DNA from: Caulobacteraceae bacterium
GTDB taxonomy: Bacteria; Pseudomonadota; Alphaproteobacteria; Caulobacterales; Aquidulcibacteraceae
DNA length: 64,000 nt
NCBI GenBank assembly: GCA_016703335.1
Contig: JADJCG010000003.1
Location: 62,001 to 126,000 of the forward strand
Direction: 5' to 3'
Shown: positions 30,973 through 40,232 of the stretch, in pieces
Layout of the letters: each line of letters starts with the position of its first letter
Position numbering within the stretch: the first letter of the stretch is position 1
Made by a program: the position numbers and the translations under genes
The notes under the pieces: model-generated
The model's database searches: none
Told to the model about the DNA's origin: nothing
What the model saw: only the letters and a program-made list of their open reading frames with translations

Positions 30973-31978
30973 TTAGCTCTCGGCAGGCGGCGTCGGCGCA
31001 GCCGCGCGGCGATTGAAGAACCGTCCGCCACGGCTTCTGCGCCAACGGAGCAGAAGCCAAATCGCTGGGATCAGCACGACCGCGAATGGGATCAATCCAG
31101 CGATGATGACGATGATGGCTGCAAAGCCGCCAACAATGATGCCGAGGAAGCTGGCGAAAGCGTCTCGCAACGGCCGGAACGTGTCGCTGCCGACTGAGCG
31201 CGGCGCAGAGCTATACTGAACCGTGAACTCCGACATCGCGACGCGCGTGCGCATCACGGCGAGCTGCGACTGCACGGAATCGATCTCGGATTGAACGCGC
31301 GCCAACTCGCGCTCGACTTCAAGCAGATCCGATAACCGCCCACGGCTGGTGCGCAGCAATTCTTGCAAGCGATTGCGCAACTCCGTTTGCGCCCGCAGCC
31401 GCGCTTCGGTGTCGACCATCTGGCGCGTCAGGTCTTCTGAATTGGTGGTTTCGCCCACCATCCGCCCGCCAGCTTCGTCAGCTTGTTGCGCCATTCCGCT
31501 TTTGAATGTGTTGAGCCAGTTCGGCTCGGCGCGCAGCGAGAGGTAGCCTTGCATCTGGCTCTCTGGATCGCCGGTGCGGCTTGATCCGATCAGTTGGCAG
31601 ACGCGTGGGCCTGCGGCCTGGCACGCTTGCACATGACGATCCATCACGCCCGCGAGCCGCTCGCTCGGGATCTCGAGATTCATTGCATACGAATAAGCGA
31701 GGAAGAGGACGGGCGCTGGTCCAGCCGGTTGGCTCGGCGCAGGCGATGTTGTTGTGCCTGTGTTTGCCAACGCGTCAGTTGGCGGCTGTGGCGCCGGTGC
31801 GGCGGCAGGGGCTGGCTTCTTCGGTGGACTCGGCGCGGCTCTGGGGCGGTCCATATCGGCCATGCCGCCATAGGCTTCGCCGCCGGCTGGCGCCTCTGTC
31901 GCGGCCGGCGCTTTGGTCTGCTTGCCCGCACGCGGCCAAGGCCGCAGCCAGCACAAATCCCACCCAAAAACGACGCAT
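30973..31978 (-). CDS. DUF4349 lipoprotein, frameshifted near N-terminus
   Basis: ATG 31978 opens a lipoprotein signal (MRRFWVGFVLAAALAACGQ, lipobox LAAC). The frame changes near 31925-31935 into KAPAATEAPAGGEAYGG, then a Pro-rich linker, a DUF4349 domain (LAYSYAMNLEIPSERLAGVM, SRTGDPESQMQGYLSLRA), a coiled coil (DLLEVERELARVQSEIDSVQ) and a C-terminal membrane helix with a basic tail. The role is unknown; a two-ended membrane tether would fit the anchor at each end. Confidence 0.78.
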
Positions 31979-32053
31979 AGCCGCACCTCCCTCGCGTCCA
32001 CCAAGCGCGTGCTTGGCGGATCGCGCAACCCTTTCTAGAACCGGGGCCGCATT

Positions 32054-32674
32054 ATGAGCGCCCGCGGTCCTTTCCAAGACAAACCCCACAAGTCGGATCC
32101 GCGTCGAAGCGCTGTCGCTTTCGCGTGGCGGGCGCGTGCTGTTCGAGGAGCTGAGTTTTGCAGCCGCTTCGGGCGCCTATGTCGAAGTGCAAGGCTCGAA
32201 CGGCTCGGGCAAGACGAGCTTGCTACGTGCGATGGCTGGATTGCTGACGCCGAAGGCAGGCGAGATTGCCTTCGACGGCGTCGAAGAGCCGGCGCTGGCG
32301 CTGCACTATGTTGGCCACGCCAATGCACTGAAGCGCGAAGCGAGCGTGCGCGATCATTTGCGTTATTGGGCCGGGCTCTTCGAAGGTGGCGCAAGAGAAC
32401 AGGTCGTCGGTCAGGCACTTGATCTCACGCGCGTGATGTCCTTGCCGGTGCGTGCGCTGAGTCAGGGTCAAGCAGGCGGCTCGCCTTGTCGCGCTTGATC
32501 ATAGCGCCGCGGCCGATCTGGCTACTCGATGAACCTGCCGCCGCGCTTGATGATGCGGGTAAGGCGGCGCTGAACGAGCTGATCGGCTCTCACCGCGCCA
32601 GCGGCGGCATCGTTGCCGCCTGGGTGCGAGCCACTGGGCCGCCACCATCGCAGACAATCCGCGTGCCGCGATGA
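32054..32674 (+). CDS. ccmA: haem exporter ATPase CcmA, frameshifted
   Basis: Reconstructed from IRVEALSLSRGGRVLFEELSF, Walker A in QGSNGSGKTSLLRAMAGLL, HYVGHANALK, the signature LSQGQ near 32465 (frame break there) and Walker B in PIWLLDEPAAALDDAGKAAL. ATG 32054 (MSARGPFQ) needs one more shift near 32090. The TGA at 32672-32674 overlaps the ccmB ATG. It is the ATPase of the CcmABC(D) complex that releases haem-loaded CcmE for cytochrome c maturation. At least two or three indels are needed. Confidence 0.83.
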
Positions 32675-33320
32675 ACGCGCTTGCGTCACCTTCAAGCGCG
32701 AGCTTGCGCTGATGTGGGCGGGCGGCGGTGCGCTCGCGCCGCTCGGCTATTTCTTTGGCGCGACCATGCTCGTGCCCCTGGCGATGGGGCCGGACCGCGC
32801 GCTTGCTGCAGGCGGCTGGTCCGCCGCTCGTGTGGATCGCGGCAGCGCTCGCGATGCTCGCAATGTTGGAACGGCTTTTTCAAGCTGACCTGGAAGATGG
32901 TTCGCTCGATCAAATGCTGCTCTCGCCGGCACCGCTGGAACGGATCGTCCTCGCGAAGGGCTTGCGCTTTGGGTTGCGATTGGTCTGCCGTTGGCGCTAG
33001 CGGGCGCGCCGGTGGCGATTGCGCTGCAAGCGCCGGTGGAGCGCGTTCCGCTCATCGTTCTGAGTTTGGCGCTCGGCACGGCGGCATTCACCGGCGTCGG
33101 CGTTATCGGCGCGGCGGTGACCGCGAGTGTGAAGCGCGGCGGTGTCTTGCTGGCGCTGATCGTGCTGCCGATGTTCGCGCCGCCTATCATTTTCGGCGCT
33201 TCCGTCGCCTCCGGAGAGGATGTCGGCGCGGCGCTTTCCATCTTGGCCGGCTGCGCCTTGGCGGCAATAGCGCTCGGGCCGATTGCGGCCGCCGCGGCGC
33301 TCAGGTTGCAGGCCGAATGA
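32671..33320 (+). CDS. ccmB: haem exporter permease CcmB, frameshifted
   Basis: Joined frames read TFKRELALMWAGGGALAPLGYFF, MLVPLAMGPD, PPLVWIAAALAMLAMLERLF, DLEDGSLDQMLLSPAPLE, VLAKGLRFGL and then an intact tail with several helices (ALALGAPVAIAL-like start at 32991, GVGVIGAAVTASVKRGGVLLALIVLPMF in pieces, LQAE end). The LEDGSLDQ and KRGG-LLALIVLP segments are CcmB hallmarks. It forms the membrane channel with CcmA. Breaks lie near 32680, 32815 and 32975. It is coupled to ccmA by an ATGA overlap. Confidence 0.83.
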
Positions 33321-33362
33321 CCGCATTGCCTTTGCCTCCGAACCGGGATTGGTAGCGCCGCG

Positions 33363-34085
33363 ATGTTTGCTTTTCTCGCCAATCCTGCGCGCTTCATGGC
33401 ATTTTCGGCTTGGGCTGCGCCGATTTTGTTTGCTGGCGCGCTGATCCTGTTTGCGACCGGTATTCCGTGGGCGCTCTTCTATTCGCCGCCGGATTACCAA
33501 ATGGGCGACACGGTCCGCATCATGTACGTGCACGTGCCTGCGGCTTGGTGGTCGATGGGCGCTTACGCGTTTCTCGCGGGCGCGAGCTTCGTCAGCTTGG
33601 TTTGGCGTCACGTGCTCGCGGATGTCGCCGCGCGCGCCGCTGCGCCGGTGGGCGCCTTGTTCGCCGCGATCTGCCTCATCACTGGCTCGCTCTGGGGCGC
33701 GCCGACATGGGGCACGTGGTGGGAATGGGACGGGCGCATGACGTCGATGCTCGTGCTGTTCATCACCTATCTCGGCTACATCGCGCTCTGGAACGCCATC
33801 GAGGACGAAGAACGCGCAGCGCGGCTCGCGGCCATTCTTTGCCTCGTCGGCGCGATCAATTTGCCGATCGTGAAGTTCTCCGTCGATTGGTGGAGCACGC
33901 TGCACCAACCGGCGAGCATCATGCGTTCAGGCGGCTCTGCGATTAATGGCGAGATGCTCGGACCACTGCTCACTATGGGCGGCGCATACCTGCTGCTCTT
34001 CGGGGCGTTGACGTTGATGAACATGCGCGCCGCGATTTTCCGCCGCCGCGTTCAAAGCGCTGAACTCCGGAAGGCGCAATCATGA
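33363..34085 (+). CDS. ccmC: haem ABC transporter permease / haem lyase component CcmC
   Basis: 240 residues with six membrane helices and the CcmC haem-binding Trp-rich motif WGAPTWGTWWEWDGRMTS. The conserved histidines are in MYVHVPAAWWSM and STLHQPASI. It attaches haem to the chaperone CcmE at the periplasmic face. The frame is intact, and its TGA overlaps the ccmD start. A 42-base gap separates it from ccmB. Confidence 0.94.
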   Translation: MFAFLANPARFMAFSAWAAPILFAGALILFATGIPWALFYSPPDYQMGDTVRIMYVHVPAAWWSMGAYAFLAGASFVSLVWRHVLADVAARAAAPVGALFAAICLITGSLWGAPTWGTWWEWDGRMTSMLVLFITYLGYIALWNAIEDEERAARLAAILCLVGAINLPIVKFSVDWWSTLHQPASIMRSGGSAINGEMLGPLLTMGGAYLLLFGALTLMNMRAAIFRRRVQSAELRKAQS

Positions 34086-34219
34086 TCGAGGGCGGGTGGG
34101 CATTCGTTTGGCCGGCTTACGCGGTGGCGCTTGGCGGGCTCGGCGTTCTGATTGTCGTTGTCGTGGCGCGTTTGCGCACGTGGGCGCGGCGTGCGCGAGA
34201 GTTGGACAAGCAATCGTGA
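34082..34219 (+). CDS. ccmD: haem exporter protein CcmD
   Basis: Only 45 residues: MIEGGWAFVWPAYAVALGG, then a single hydrophobic helix (VLIVVVVARLR) and a basic tail ending ELDKQS. Position, size and the WAFVWPAY(A) opening match CcmD, which stabilises CcmABC and CcmE. ATG overlaps the ccmC stop, and its TGA overlaps the GTG start of ccmG, so the whole operon is translationally coupled. Confidence 0.88.
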   Translation: MIEGGWAFVWPAYAVALGGLGVLIVVVVARLRTWARRARELDKQS

Positions 34220-34730
34220 GGCTGATCGCCTTTGTGCCGTTGGTGGCGCTGCTTGCGCTCGTGGGGGTCAGCGTTTTCCTGCTGACGCGCGAAGGTGAGC
34301 GCGAGCGGTTCACAGAAGGCATGGTCGGGCAACCCGCGCCAGCTTATGCGCTAGCCCGTCTCGACGATGGACCGGTGCTGACAAACGATGAGCGGCGTGG
34401 GCGCGCCTACGTCATCAATCTCTTCGCGTCCTGGTGCACGCCGTGCCGCGCCGAGCATCCGCAACTGATGGCGCTGCGCGCGCAAGGCGTCGACATCGTC
34501 GGCATCGCTTACAAGGACCGGCCTGAAGCATCGCGGCGTTTTCTGAACGAGCTGGGCGATCCGTTCGCGGACGTCGCGTCGATCCCGAGGGCGCTTTGGT
34601 CTGGAGCTCGGCATCACCGGCGTGCCGGAGACCTTCGTGATCGGCCCCGGACGGCACGATCCGCGCGGCCTATCGCGGGCCGCTGACGGAAGACGCGGTG
34701 CGCGACGTCATTTGCCGGCGCTGCGCTGGG
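34216..34730 (+). CDS. ccmG: thiol:disulfide interchange protein CcmG (DsbE), frameshifted C-terminus
   Basis: GTG 34216 opens a membrane anchor (VPLVALLALVGVSVFLLTR). VGQPAPAYALARLDD and the active site NLFASWCTPCRAEHP (CTPC) follow. The C-terminal half needs several one-base corrections (near 34580, 34605, 34650 and 34712) to give LGITGVPETFVIGPDG and AYRGPLTEDAVRDVI. The stop is uncertain. It is a periplasmic reductant for apocytochrome c and CcmH cysteines. It overlaps the convergent MarR gene's end. Confidence 0.85.
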
Positions 34731-35296
34731 TCCGCTGCTTGCGCGCGACCGCGCGATTTTGCCGTCTTTTCGGCAGCCTTCTCGCGGGCTTTGCGCTTCG
34801 CCAGTTTCTTTTGCTCGTTCGTCGCTCGGCCTTGGCTGCCGCTTGGTCCCGCGAGGTTTGCGAGCTTGGTGAGCGTGCTGATGAAGCTGCGGCCTTTCGA
34901 TTTGGGAAGCAAGTCGAGGATGGCGGCGTCCGCTGCGCGCGCGTGTTGGGTCGTCGCTGAGCATCGCGCCGCCCGCTTGGCCGAGCAGGACCGAATAGGC
35001 CCGCCCATCGGAGGTCGACGGTGTGCGCACGATCCAGCCGCGCGCTCCATCTTGCCCATCGTGTCGCCGAGCGTGGAGCGATCAACGCCGGCGATGCGGC
35101 CAAGGTCGCTTTGGCTCAAACCCGGTTGTTCGTTGATCGCTGCGAGGATGATGAATTGGCGGAGCGTGATCGTGTCGCCGACCAGATGGCTGAAACGCTC
35201 TGACGCGAGCTGCTCGGCGCGATGCAGCAAGTGGCTTGGCGAAGCCGCCAGCTTAAACTGGTCGGACTCACCAGAATCCGGTGTCGACCGCGCCAT
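34670..35296 (-). CDS. MarR family transcriptional regulator, frameshifted
   Basis: ATG 35296 (MARSTPDSGESDQFKL). The winged helix reads LRQFIILAAINEQPGLSQSD, LGRIAGVDRSTLGDTMGKME, then a frame break near 35030 into VRTPSTSDGRAYSVLL and back near 34960. After the DNA-binding domain comes an unusual Lys/Arg/Ala-rich tail (NEQKKLAKRKAREKAAEKTA) that may bind nucleic acid. Ligand and targets are unknown. The stop position is ambiguous (34670 or 34708) because of overlap with ccmG. Confidence 0.75.
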   Translation of the reverse strand: MARSTPDSGESDQFKLAASPSHLLHRAEQLASERFSHLVGDTITLRQFIILAAINEQPGLSQSDLGRIAGVDRSTLGDTMGKMERAAGSCAHRRPPMGGPIRSCSAKRAARCSATTQHARAADAAILDLLPKSKGRSFISTLTKLANLAGPSGSQGRATNEQKKLAKRKAREKAAEKTAKSRGRAQAADPAQRRQMTSRTASSVSGPR

Positions 35297-35406
35297 TCTG
35301 TGCCGCCCCAAACGCCAGCGGAGATTAACGGCGCGATCAGCGCGATCAATCATGCGTTCGAGGATTGTTCGCCAGCGAGGCGAAATTCAGACCGAAAGCG
35401 GCGCAA

Positions 35407-35766
35407 TCAGGCGCCGGGCTGTGCCTCTGGCGTCGTTTCGGGCGCCGTCTCGATGTTGTGCTTCAAGATGAAAGGCGTGTTCGCAAGCGCGAAGATGATG
35501 GTCGGGATGTACAGCACCGGGAAGTGGTAGTTCACCCAATCAATGAGCGCCGGCGGAATGCGACCAGTCTTCCAGCGGCAATAGGCGATAGCGATCAACG
35601 TCGCGACGATGAAGATCGCGGTGGCGATGAAGATCGAGTTTTCCTTGGTCTCGGGAAACCGGTTCAGGATGTTGCTCGAGACAACGAACAAGCCGACTGG
35701 CCCGAAATCGATCAGCAGCTGGTGCGGGCCGGTTGGGCTGGTGCGGGCAGGGGTCTCGTCGGTCAT
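35407..35766 (-). CDS. ispZ: IspZ/YciB septation protein with probable internal deletion
   Basis: 119 residues against about 190 for the family. The N-terminal half (LLIDFGPVGLFVVSSN, IFIATAIFIVATLIAIAY, TGRIPPALI) matches IspZ. It then jumps straight to DWVNYHFPVLYIPTIIFALA and NTPFILKHN, which is the family's C-terminus. The middle part with two or three helices (the KPTIIYALF and DEGWRKLTLRW region) is missing, about 70-75 codons, in frame. IspZ proteins are inner-membrane proteins needed for normal septation and envelope integrity. It usually follows ftsY; here a cyclophilin gene intervenes. Confidence 0.7.
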   Translation of the reverse strand: MTDETPARTSPTGPHQLLIDFGPVGLFVVSSNILNRFPETKENSIFIATAIFIVATLIAIAYCRWKTGRIPPALIDWVNYHFPVLYIPTIIFALANTPFILKHNIETAPETTPEAQPGA

Positions 35767-35827
35767 CGGAAGCGGATTGCCTTGAGGGGCGATCCCTGTC
35801 CAGATGCCGTGACATTCGGAGGGGACG

Positions 35828-36727
35828 ATGCGGCTTTTTGGCTTGATGGCGTTGGGTTTGTTGGCGGCCTGCGCCAGTGCTGAGGCGCCTGTTGCGGTCG
35901 CTGACCAGGCAGCGGTGCGCTCGCTCGGCGAAATCTTGGAACAATCGCCTGCCGCTGACTGGCACACTGTTGATCAGAACAACCTGCTCTACATGCAACT
36001 GCCGCAAGGCCGGGTGATCATCGAACTGGCGGCTGACTACACGCCGCTCCACACCGCGAATATCCAAGCGCTGGCGCGCGCGCATTACTGGGACGGCGCC
36101 GCCATCGTGCGCAGCCAGGAAAATTACGTCGTGCAGTGGGGGCGCGATGAAGGCGATCCGCGTCCGACGGGTGCAGGGACGCCCACGCTTGCTGCGGAGT
36201 TCGATCGTCCACGCGGCGGTGTCCAGATCACGCGACTGCCTGATCCGGACTCATACGCGCGCGAAGTTGGCTTCGCGAATGGCTTTCCCGTCGCGAGCAA
36301 TGGTCGCGAAACGTGGATGGCGCATTGCCATGGCATGGTTGGCGCGGGGCGCGGTGACACCGCCGATAGCGGTAGCGGGGCAGAACTCTATGTCGTGATC
36401 GGGCACGCGCCGCGTCACCTCGATCGCAACATTGCAACCGTCGGCCGCGTGCTGCAGGGCATGGAGCTGCTTTCGACGATGCCGCGCGGTACGGGCGCGC
36501 TTGGCTTCTACGAAACGCCAGCTGAGCGCACGACGATTACGTCAGTGCGTTTGGGCTCGGAGCTGCCTGCAAGTGAGCGGGTGAATCTCGAAGCGCTGCG
36601 CACCGATAGCGCGACGTTCCGCGATGTGATCGACAGCCGCCGCTTCCGTCGTGAAAGCTGGTTCTTAGATCCAGTCGGCCATATCAATCTCTGCAACGTG
36701 CCACTGCCGGTGCGCGTGCGGAGCTAG
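35828..36727 (+). CDS. periplasmic cyclophilin-type peptidyl-prolyl isomerase, lipoprotein
   Basis: 299 residues. The signal has a lipobox (LMALGLLAACAS). The cyclophilin domain shows GRVIIELAADYTPLHTANIQ, WDGAAIVRSQENYVVQWGR, LAAEFDRPRGGVQ, WMAHCHGMVGAGRG and LYVVIGHAPRHLDRNIATVG. An extra C-terminal region of about 60 residues is unusual. It would catalyse proline isomerisation during folding of exported proteins. The frame is intact; it is divergent from ispZ (61 bases) and its stop is one base from the end of ftsY. Confidence 0.88.
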   Translation: MRLFGLMALGLLAACASAEAPVAVADQAAVRSLGEILEQSPAADWHTVDQNNLLYMQLPQGRVIIELAADYTPLHTANIQALARAHYWDGAAIVRSQENYVVQWGRDEGDPRPTGAGTPTLAAEFDRPRGGVQITRLPDPDSYAREVGFANGFPVASNGRETWMAHCHGMVGAGRGDTADSGSGAELYVVIGHAPRHLDRNIATVGRVLQGMELLSTMPRGTGALGFYETPAERTTITSVRLGSELPASERVNLEALRTDSATFRDVIDSRRFRRESWFLDPVGHINLCNVPLPVRVRS

Positions 36728-36728
36728 T

Positions 36729-37743
36729 TCAAGCCCACGAGCGCGCGGGAGAAGCTTGCAGCGTTGTGATCGAATGGCTGCAAGTCTTCCGCCTTTTCGC
36801 CGACGCCGATGAAGTGGATCGGGATGGCGTGGCGTTGCGCGACGGCGACGAGGACGCCGCCTTTGGCTGTGCCGTCGGGGGCTGCGTCAGGTCAGCGAAG
36901 ACGCGCAAGGCCGGTGATCGTATCAGGCATTGACCTGACCAGGCGGAAGTTCTCGAACTTTTGCAAGCGCGTTTTGGCCGACGCCGGCGTGGCGTCAAGC
37001 GACGGCGACGAGAAGCGGTTTCGTGCGGTCGGGGGGGGGCGTCTTCATCGATCTTGCGCATGACGCGTATGATCTTGGCCAACTCGGCCATCAGTTCGGA
37101 CTTGTTCTGAAGGCGGCCAGCGGTGTCGATCAGCGCGACGTCGGCGTTTTCTTCCTTGGCGCGCTTCACTGTCTCGAACGCGACGCCGGCGGCGTCGGCG
37201 CCTTGGGTTGAGGCGACGAAGGTGGCGCCAGAGCGGTCGGACCAGACTTTGAGCTGTTCGATTGCCGCCGCGCGGAAGGTGTCAGCTGCGCCGATGACGA
37301 CCTTAGCACCGGCGTCGGTGAGGTTCTTAGCCATCTTGCCGATGGTCGTGGTTTTGCCGGAGCCGTTGACGCCGATCACCAGGACGATGCGCGGCTTCAC
37401 GCCGTCGGTGAGATCGAGGTGCGCTTCGCGCGGTTTGAGGATGCGCACGATTTCGGCGGCGAGCGCTTCGCGTGCTTCGGTCGCGCTGTTCTCTTTGCTG
37501 AAGCGCTGATCTGCGAGCGCGGCGCTGATGCGCGCGGCAGCGACGCGCCCATGTCGGACGCGATCAGCGTTTCTTCGAGTTCAGCAATGTCGCCCGCGTC
37601 GAGCTTTCCTTGGTGAAGACCGAGGTGATGCTTTCGGCAAGCTTGTTCGAAGATTTGCGCAGACCATCGAACAAGCCCTTGGCTTGTTCAGGCTGTTGCT
37701 GCTGGCCCGGCTTATCTTTCTTGCCGAATAGACCCCAGATCAT
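36729..37743 (-). CDS. ftsY: signal recognition particle receptor FtsY, frameshifted
   Basis: ATG 37743 (MIWGLFGKKDKPGQQQQPEQ) overlaps the mtaB stop. The N-domain reads GLFDGLRKSSNKLAESITSV and, after a break near 37600, AGDIAELEETLIASDMG. The GTPase domain is clean for a while (VLVIGVNGSGKTTTIGKMAK, GAADTFRAAAIEQLKVW, VALIDTAGRLQNKSELM), then breaks near 37035 and 36890 before LDGTAKGG-type and GEKAEDLQPFD-type codons. It docks Ffh-bound ribosomes at SecYEG. FtsY is essential, so three or more frame breaks here point to sequence error. Confidence 0.9.
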
Positions 37744-38996
37744 GCGGCAGCGCCGATCAGGTGTTGGCCGTCGTGTGATGTGAAGCGGAGGCGCTGAAAG
37801 CCCTCGCCGCTGCCGTTGAAGTGGACCGGCGTGAAGTCGGGCAGGCGGGCAAAGCCATCGCGCTCAATGACGCCGGTTTCTTCGCGGCCGATCCAGGCCG
37901 CGAGGTGGCGGTTCAGCGCGGCGGCGCCGACTTCGCGCAGGCGCGCCGCGCGTTCCTTGATGAGACGGCGCTCAAGTTGCGGCATGCGCGCAGCGGGCGT
38001 GCCTTCGCGCGGGCTGAACGGGAAAGCGTGGACGAAGGCCAGATCGCACTCATCGACGATGGAGAGCAGGTTCGCGAAGTGCTCTTCGGTCTCGGTCGGG
38101 AAGCCTGCAATGAGATCGGCGCCGAGGGCAATCTCTGGGCGCGCTTCCTTCACCCGTTGGCAAAGCTCGATCGCTTGCGCGCGCGAGTGGCGGCGCTTCA
38201 TGCGCTTCAGGATCATGTCGTCGCCGTGTTGCAGCGAGAGGTGCAGATAGGGCGCAACGCGATCGCTCTGGGTAACGAGTTCAAACAACTGATCGTCCAT
38301 CTCGATTGCATCGAGCGACGAGAGACGCAGCATCGGCAGATCGGGGACGAGCCTTAGAATGCGAGCGACCAGGGCGCCAAGCTGCGGCTGACCCGGAAGG
38401 TCAGCGCCCCACGACGTGAGATCGACGCCGGTGAGCACAACCTCCGGCACGCCATTGGCGGCGAGGCGGCGGATTTGTTCGACGACTTCGCCCGCGGGGA
38501 CGAGCGCGAGTTTCCGCGGCCGTAGGGGATGATGCAAAACGTGCAGCGGTGGTCGCAGCCGTTCTGCACTTGACATAAACGCGTGTGCGTTCGCTGAATC
38601 CGTCGATCAAGTGCGAAGCGGTTTCGCGCACGGACATGATGTCGGCGACGGCAACGCGTTCGTGCGTCGGCGCGAAGCTCTCTGCGCGCATCTTCTCGGC
38701 GTTGCCGATGACGCGGCTGACTTCAGGCATCGCCGCAAAACTCTGCGGATCAATCTGCGCGGCGCAACCGGTAACGATGATTTCCGCGTCCGGACGTTCG
38801 CGGCGCGCGCGGCGGATGGCTGGCGCGCTTGACGCACAGCTTCGCCAGTCACGGCGCAGGTGTTGACGATCACCGCGTTTGAAAGCGCCGCTTCGCTCGT
38901 AAGCGCGCGCATGGCTTCGCTCTCGTAAGCGTTGAGGCGGCAGCCGAGCGTCAAGATCTCGACATCCGCGCGCGGTGGCTTCGAAGGCGCGTTCAT
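37740..38996 (-). CDS. mtaB: tRNA t6A37 methylthiotransferase MtaB, frameshifted
   Basis: About 418 residues. The UPF0004 part has ILTLGCRLNAYESEAM, VIVNTCAVTGEAVRQARQ and VTGCAAQ. The radical-SAM cluster motif is CDHRCTFCIIPYGRG. GVDLTSWGAD, LHLSLQHGDDMILKRMKRRH and LGADLIAGFPTETEE follow, with a C-terminal TRAM-like end. It converts t6A37 to ms2t6A37 in tRNAs. Breaks lie near 38820, 38580 and 38515. The gene is coupled to ftsY by an ATGA overlap. Confidence 0.9.
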
Positions 38997-39048
38997 TGTG
39001 CTTTGGTCAGGTGAGCGTGTGGCGTGCAGAGGTCAAGCGCGACAAATG

Positions 39049-39078
39049 AAAAGCCCCGCGATCGCTCGCGGGGCTTTT
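39049..39078 (-). terminator. rho-independent terminator of rplS
   Basis: AAAAGCCCCGCG and CGCGGGGCTTTT form a perfect 12-pair stem with a six-base loop, 22 bases beyond the rplS stop. The A/T ends make it usable in both directions, so it may also insulate mtaB. Confidence 0.88.
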
Positions 39079-39100
39079 GAACTTTGCTAGCGCGGAGCGA

Positions 39101-39508
39101 CTACTCAGCAGCGTCGTTGGCTTCACCGACGAAATCCTCTTCGCGGGCGCCGCCGGCGCGTTCGGTGATGCGGGCCGACTTACCGCGGCGATCACGCAGA
39201 TAGTAAAGCTTCGCACGACGCACTGCGCCGCGGCGCACGACTTCGATTGAATCGACCGTCGGCGAGAACAGCGGAAACACGCGCTCTACGCCTTCGCCGA
39301 ACGAAATCTTGCGGACCGTGAAGTTCGCATTGAGGCCGCCACCCGCGCGGGCGATGCAGATGCCTTCATAGGCTTGCACGCGCTCACGGTCGCCTTCTTT
39401 GATCTTCACGTTGACGCGCAGCGTGTCGCCCGGATCGAAAGAGGGGACGGTCTTGCCCTTGGTAACGCGGGCGATTTCTTCTTTTTCGAGCGTATCGATC
39501 AAATTCAT
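39101..39508 (-). CDS. rplS: 50S ribosomal protein L19
   Basis: 135 residues: MNLIDTLEKEEIARVTKGKT, FDPGDTLRVNVKIKEGDRER, the L19 signature VQAYEGICIARAGGGLNANF, FPLFSPTVDSIEVVRRG and RRAKLYYLRDRRGKSARI, then a short acidic tail. L19 sits at the 30S-50S interface. The frame is intact. It is separated from trmD by two secreted-protein genes, which breaks the usual rpsP-rimM-trmD-rplS order. Confidence 0.97.
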   Translation of the reverse strand: MNLIDTLEKEEIARVTKGKTVPSFDPGDTLRVNVKIKEGDRERVQAYEGICIARAGGGLNANFTVRKISFGEGVERVFPLFSPTVDSIEVVRRGAVRRAKLYYLRDRRGKSARITERAGGAREEDFVGEANDAAE

Positions 39509-39607
39509 AGACGCACCAGGGGGCCGCGACAGCTCGCGCCCTCCTCCAGAAAACCGGAAAGCGGGGCGTATAAGGGAAGGAAACGCACCTGTCGAGGGGG
39601 TAGGGGG

Positions 39608-40126
39608 CTACTCCAAGGGAGCGATCGGCTGGCAGCCCACCAGGGTGATGATCTCATTCGTGGGGCGGCGGATGCGCAGCATCGGGCGCGTCCCGGCGCG
39701 GCCGATCTGGAAGCCCAGATCTTGGCCCTGCGAGTCGCGAACGCCAATGATGCCCTCGGCCTCGCTGATCACCGAAAATCCGCCCAAGCCGCTGTTGAAC
39801 CAGGGCATGGAGAGCGGTGGAAAGAAATAAGCGGCGCCAGGCGTGTGGGCGATCGGGACCACGTGGAGGCCGCGCAGACCACGCACGCGGGCCGCGGATG
39901 CATCGTCGAGCTCCGCAGGCATCGCGGCGTCCAACGCCTGCATTTCTTGTTCAGCTCCGGCGCAGGCGGCGGTGATGCTCTCGGCGGTGATCGGGCCATC
40001 GATCGGCCGCCACATCGCGCCAATGGCGCCGGTGGCGCGGGTCAGCTCCGGCGTCGCCACGGTTTGCTGGGCGGCGGCGGGCATGGCGACCATGCAGAAG
40101 TAGAAGGCAATCAGAGTGCTGCGCAT
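39608..40126 (-). CDS. hypothetical secreted protein
   Basis: 172 residues from ATG 40126 with a clear signal peptide (MRSTLIAFYFCMVAMPAAAQ). The mature part has no motif I recognise; features are RPIDGPITAESITAACAGAE, VVPIAHTPGAAYFFPPLSMP and NEIITLVGCQP, with two cysteines that could form a disulfide. It is probably periplasmic. It is divergent from the next secreted protein (106 bases). Confidence 0.65.
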   Translation of the reverse strand: MRSTLIAFYFCMVAMPAAAQQTVATPELTRATGAIGAMWRPIDGPITAESITAACAGAEQEMQALDAAMPAELDDASAARVRGLRGLHVVPIAHTPGAAYFFPPLSMPWFNSGLGGFSVISEAEGIIGVRDSQGQDLGFQIGRAGTRPMLRIRRPTNEIITLVGCQPIAPLE

Positions 40127-40232
40127 GGAGGTTCCGTTGCCTCGCAATTCGGGCGGTCTTGCGGCGGTGCGCACCGAGGTAGCGGGGCGACGCCGTTTGC
40201 GGCTAAGGGCCGGACCAGGACAGGAGACGATC

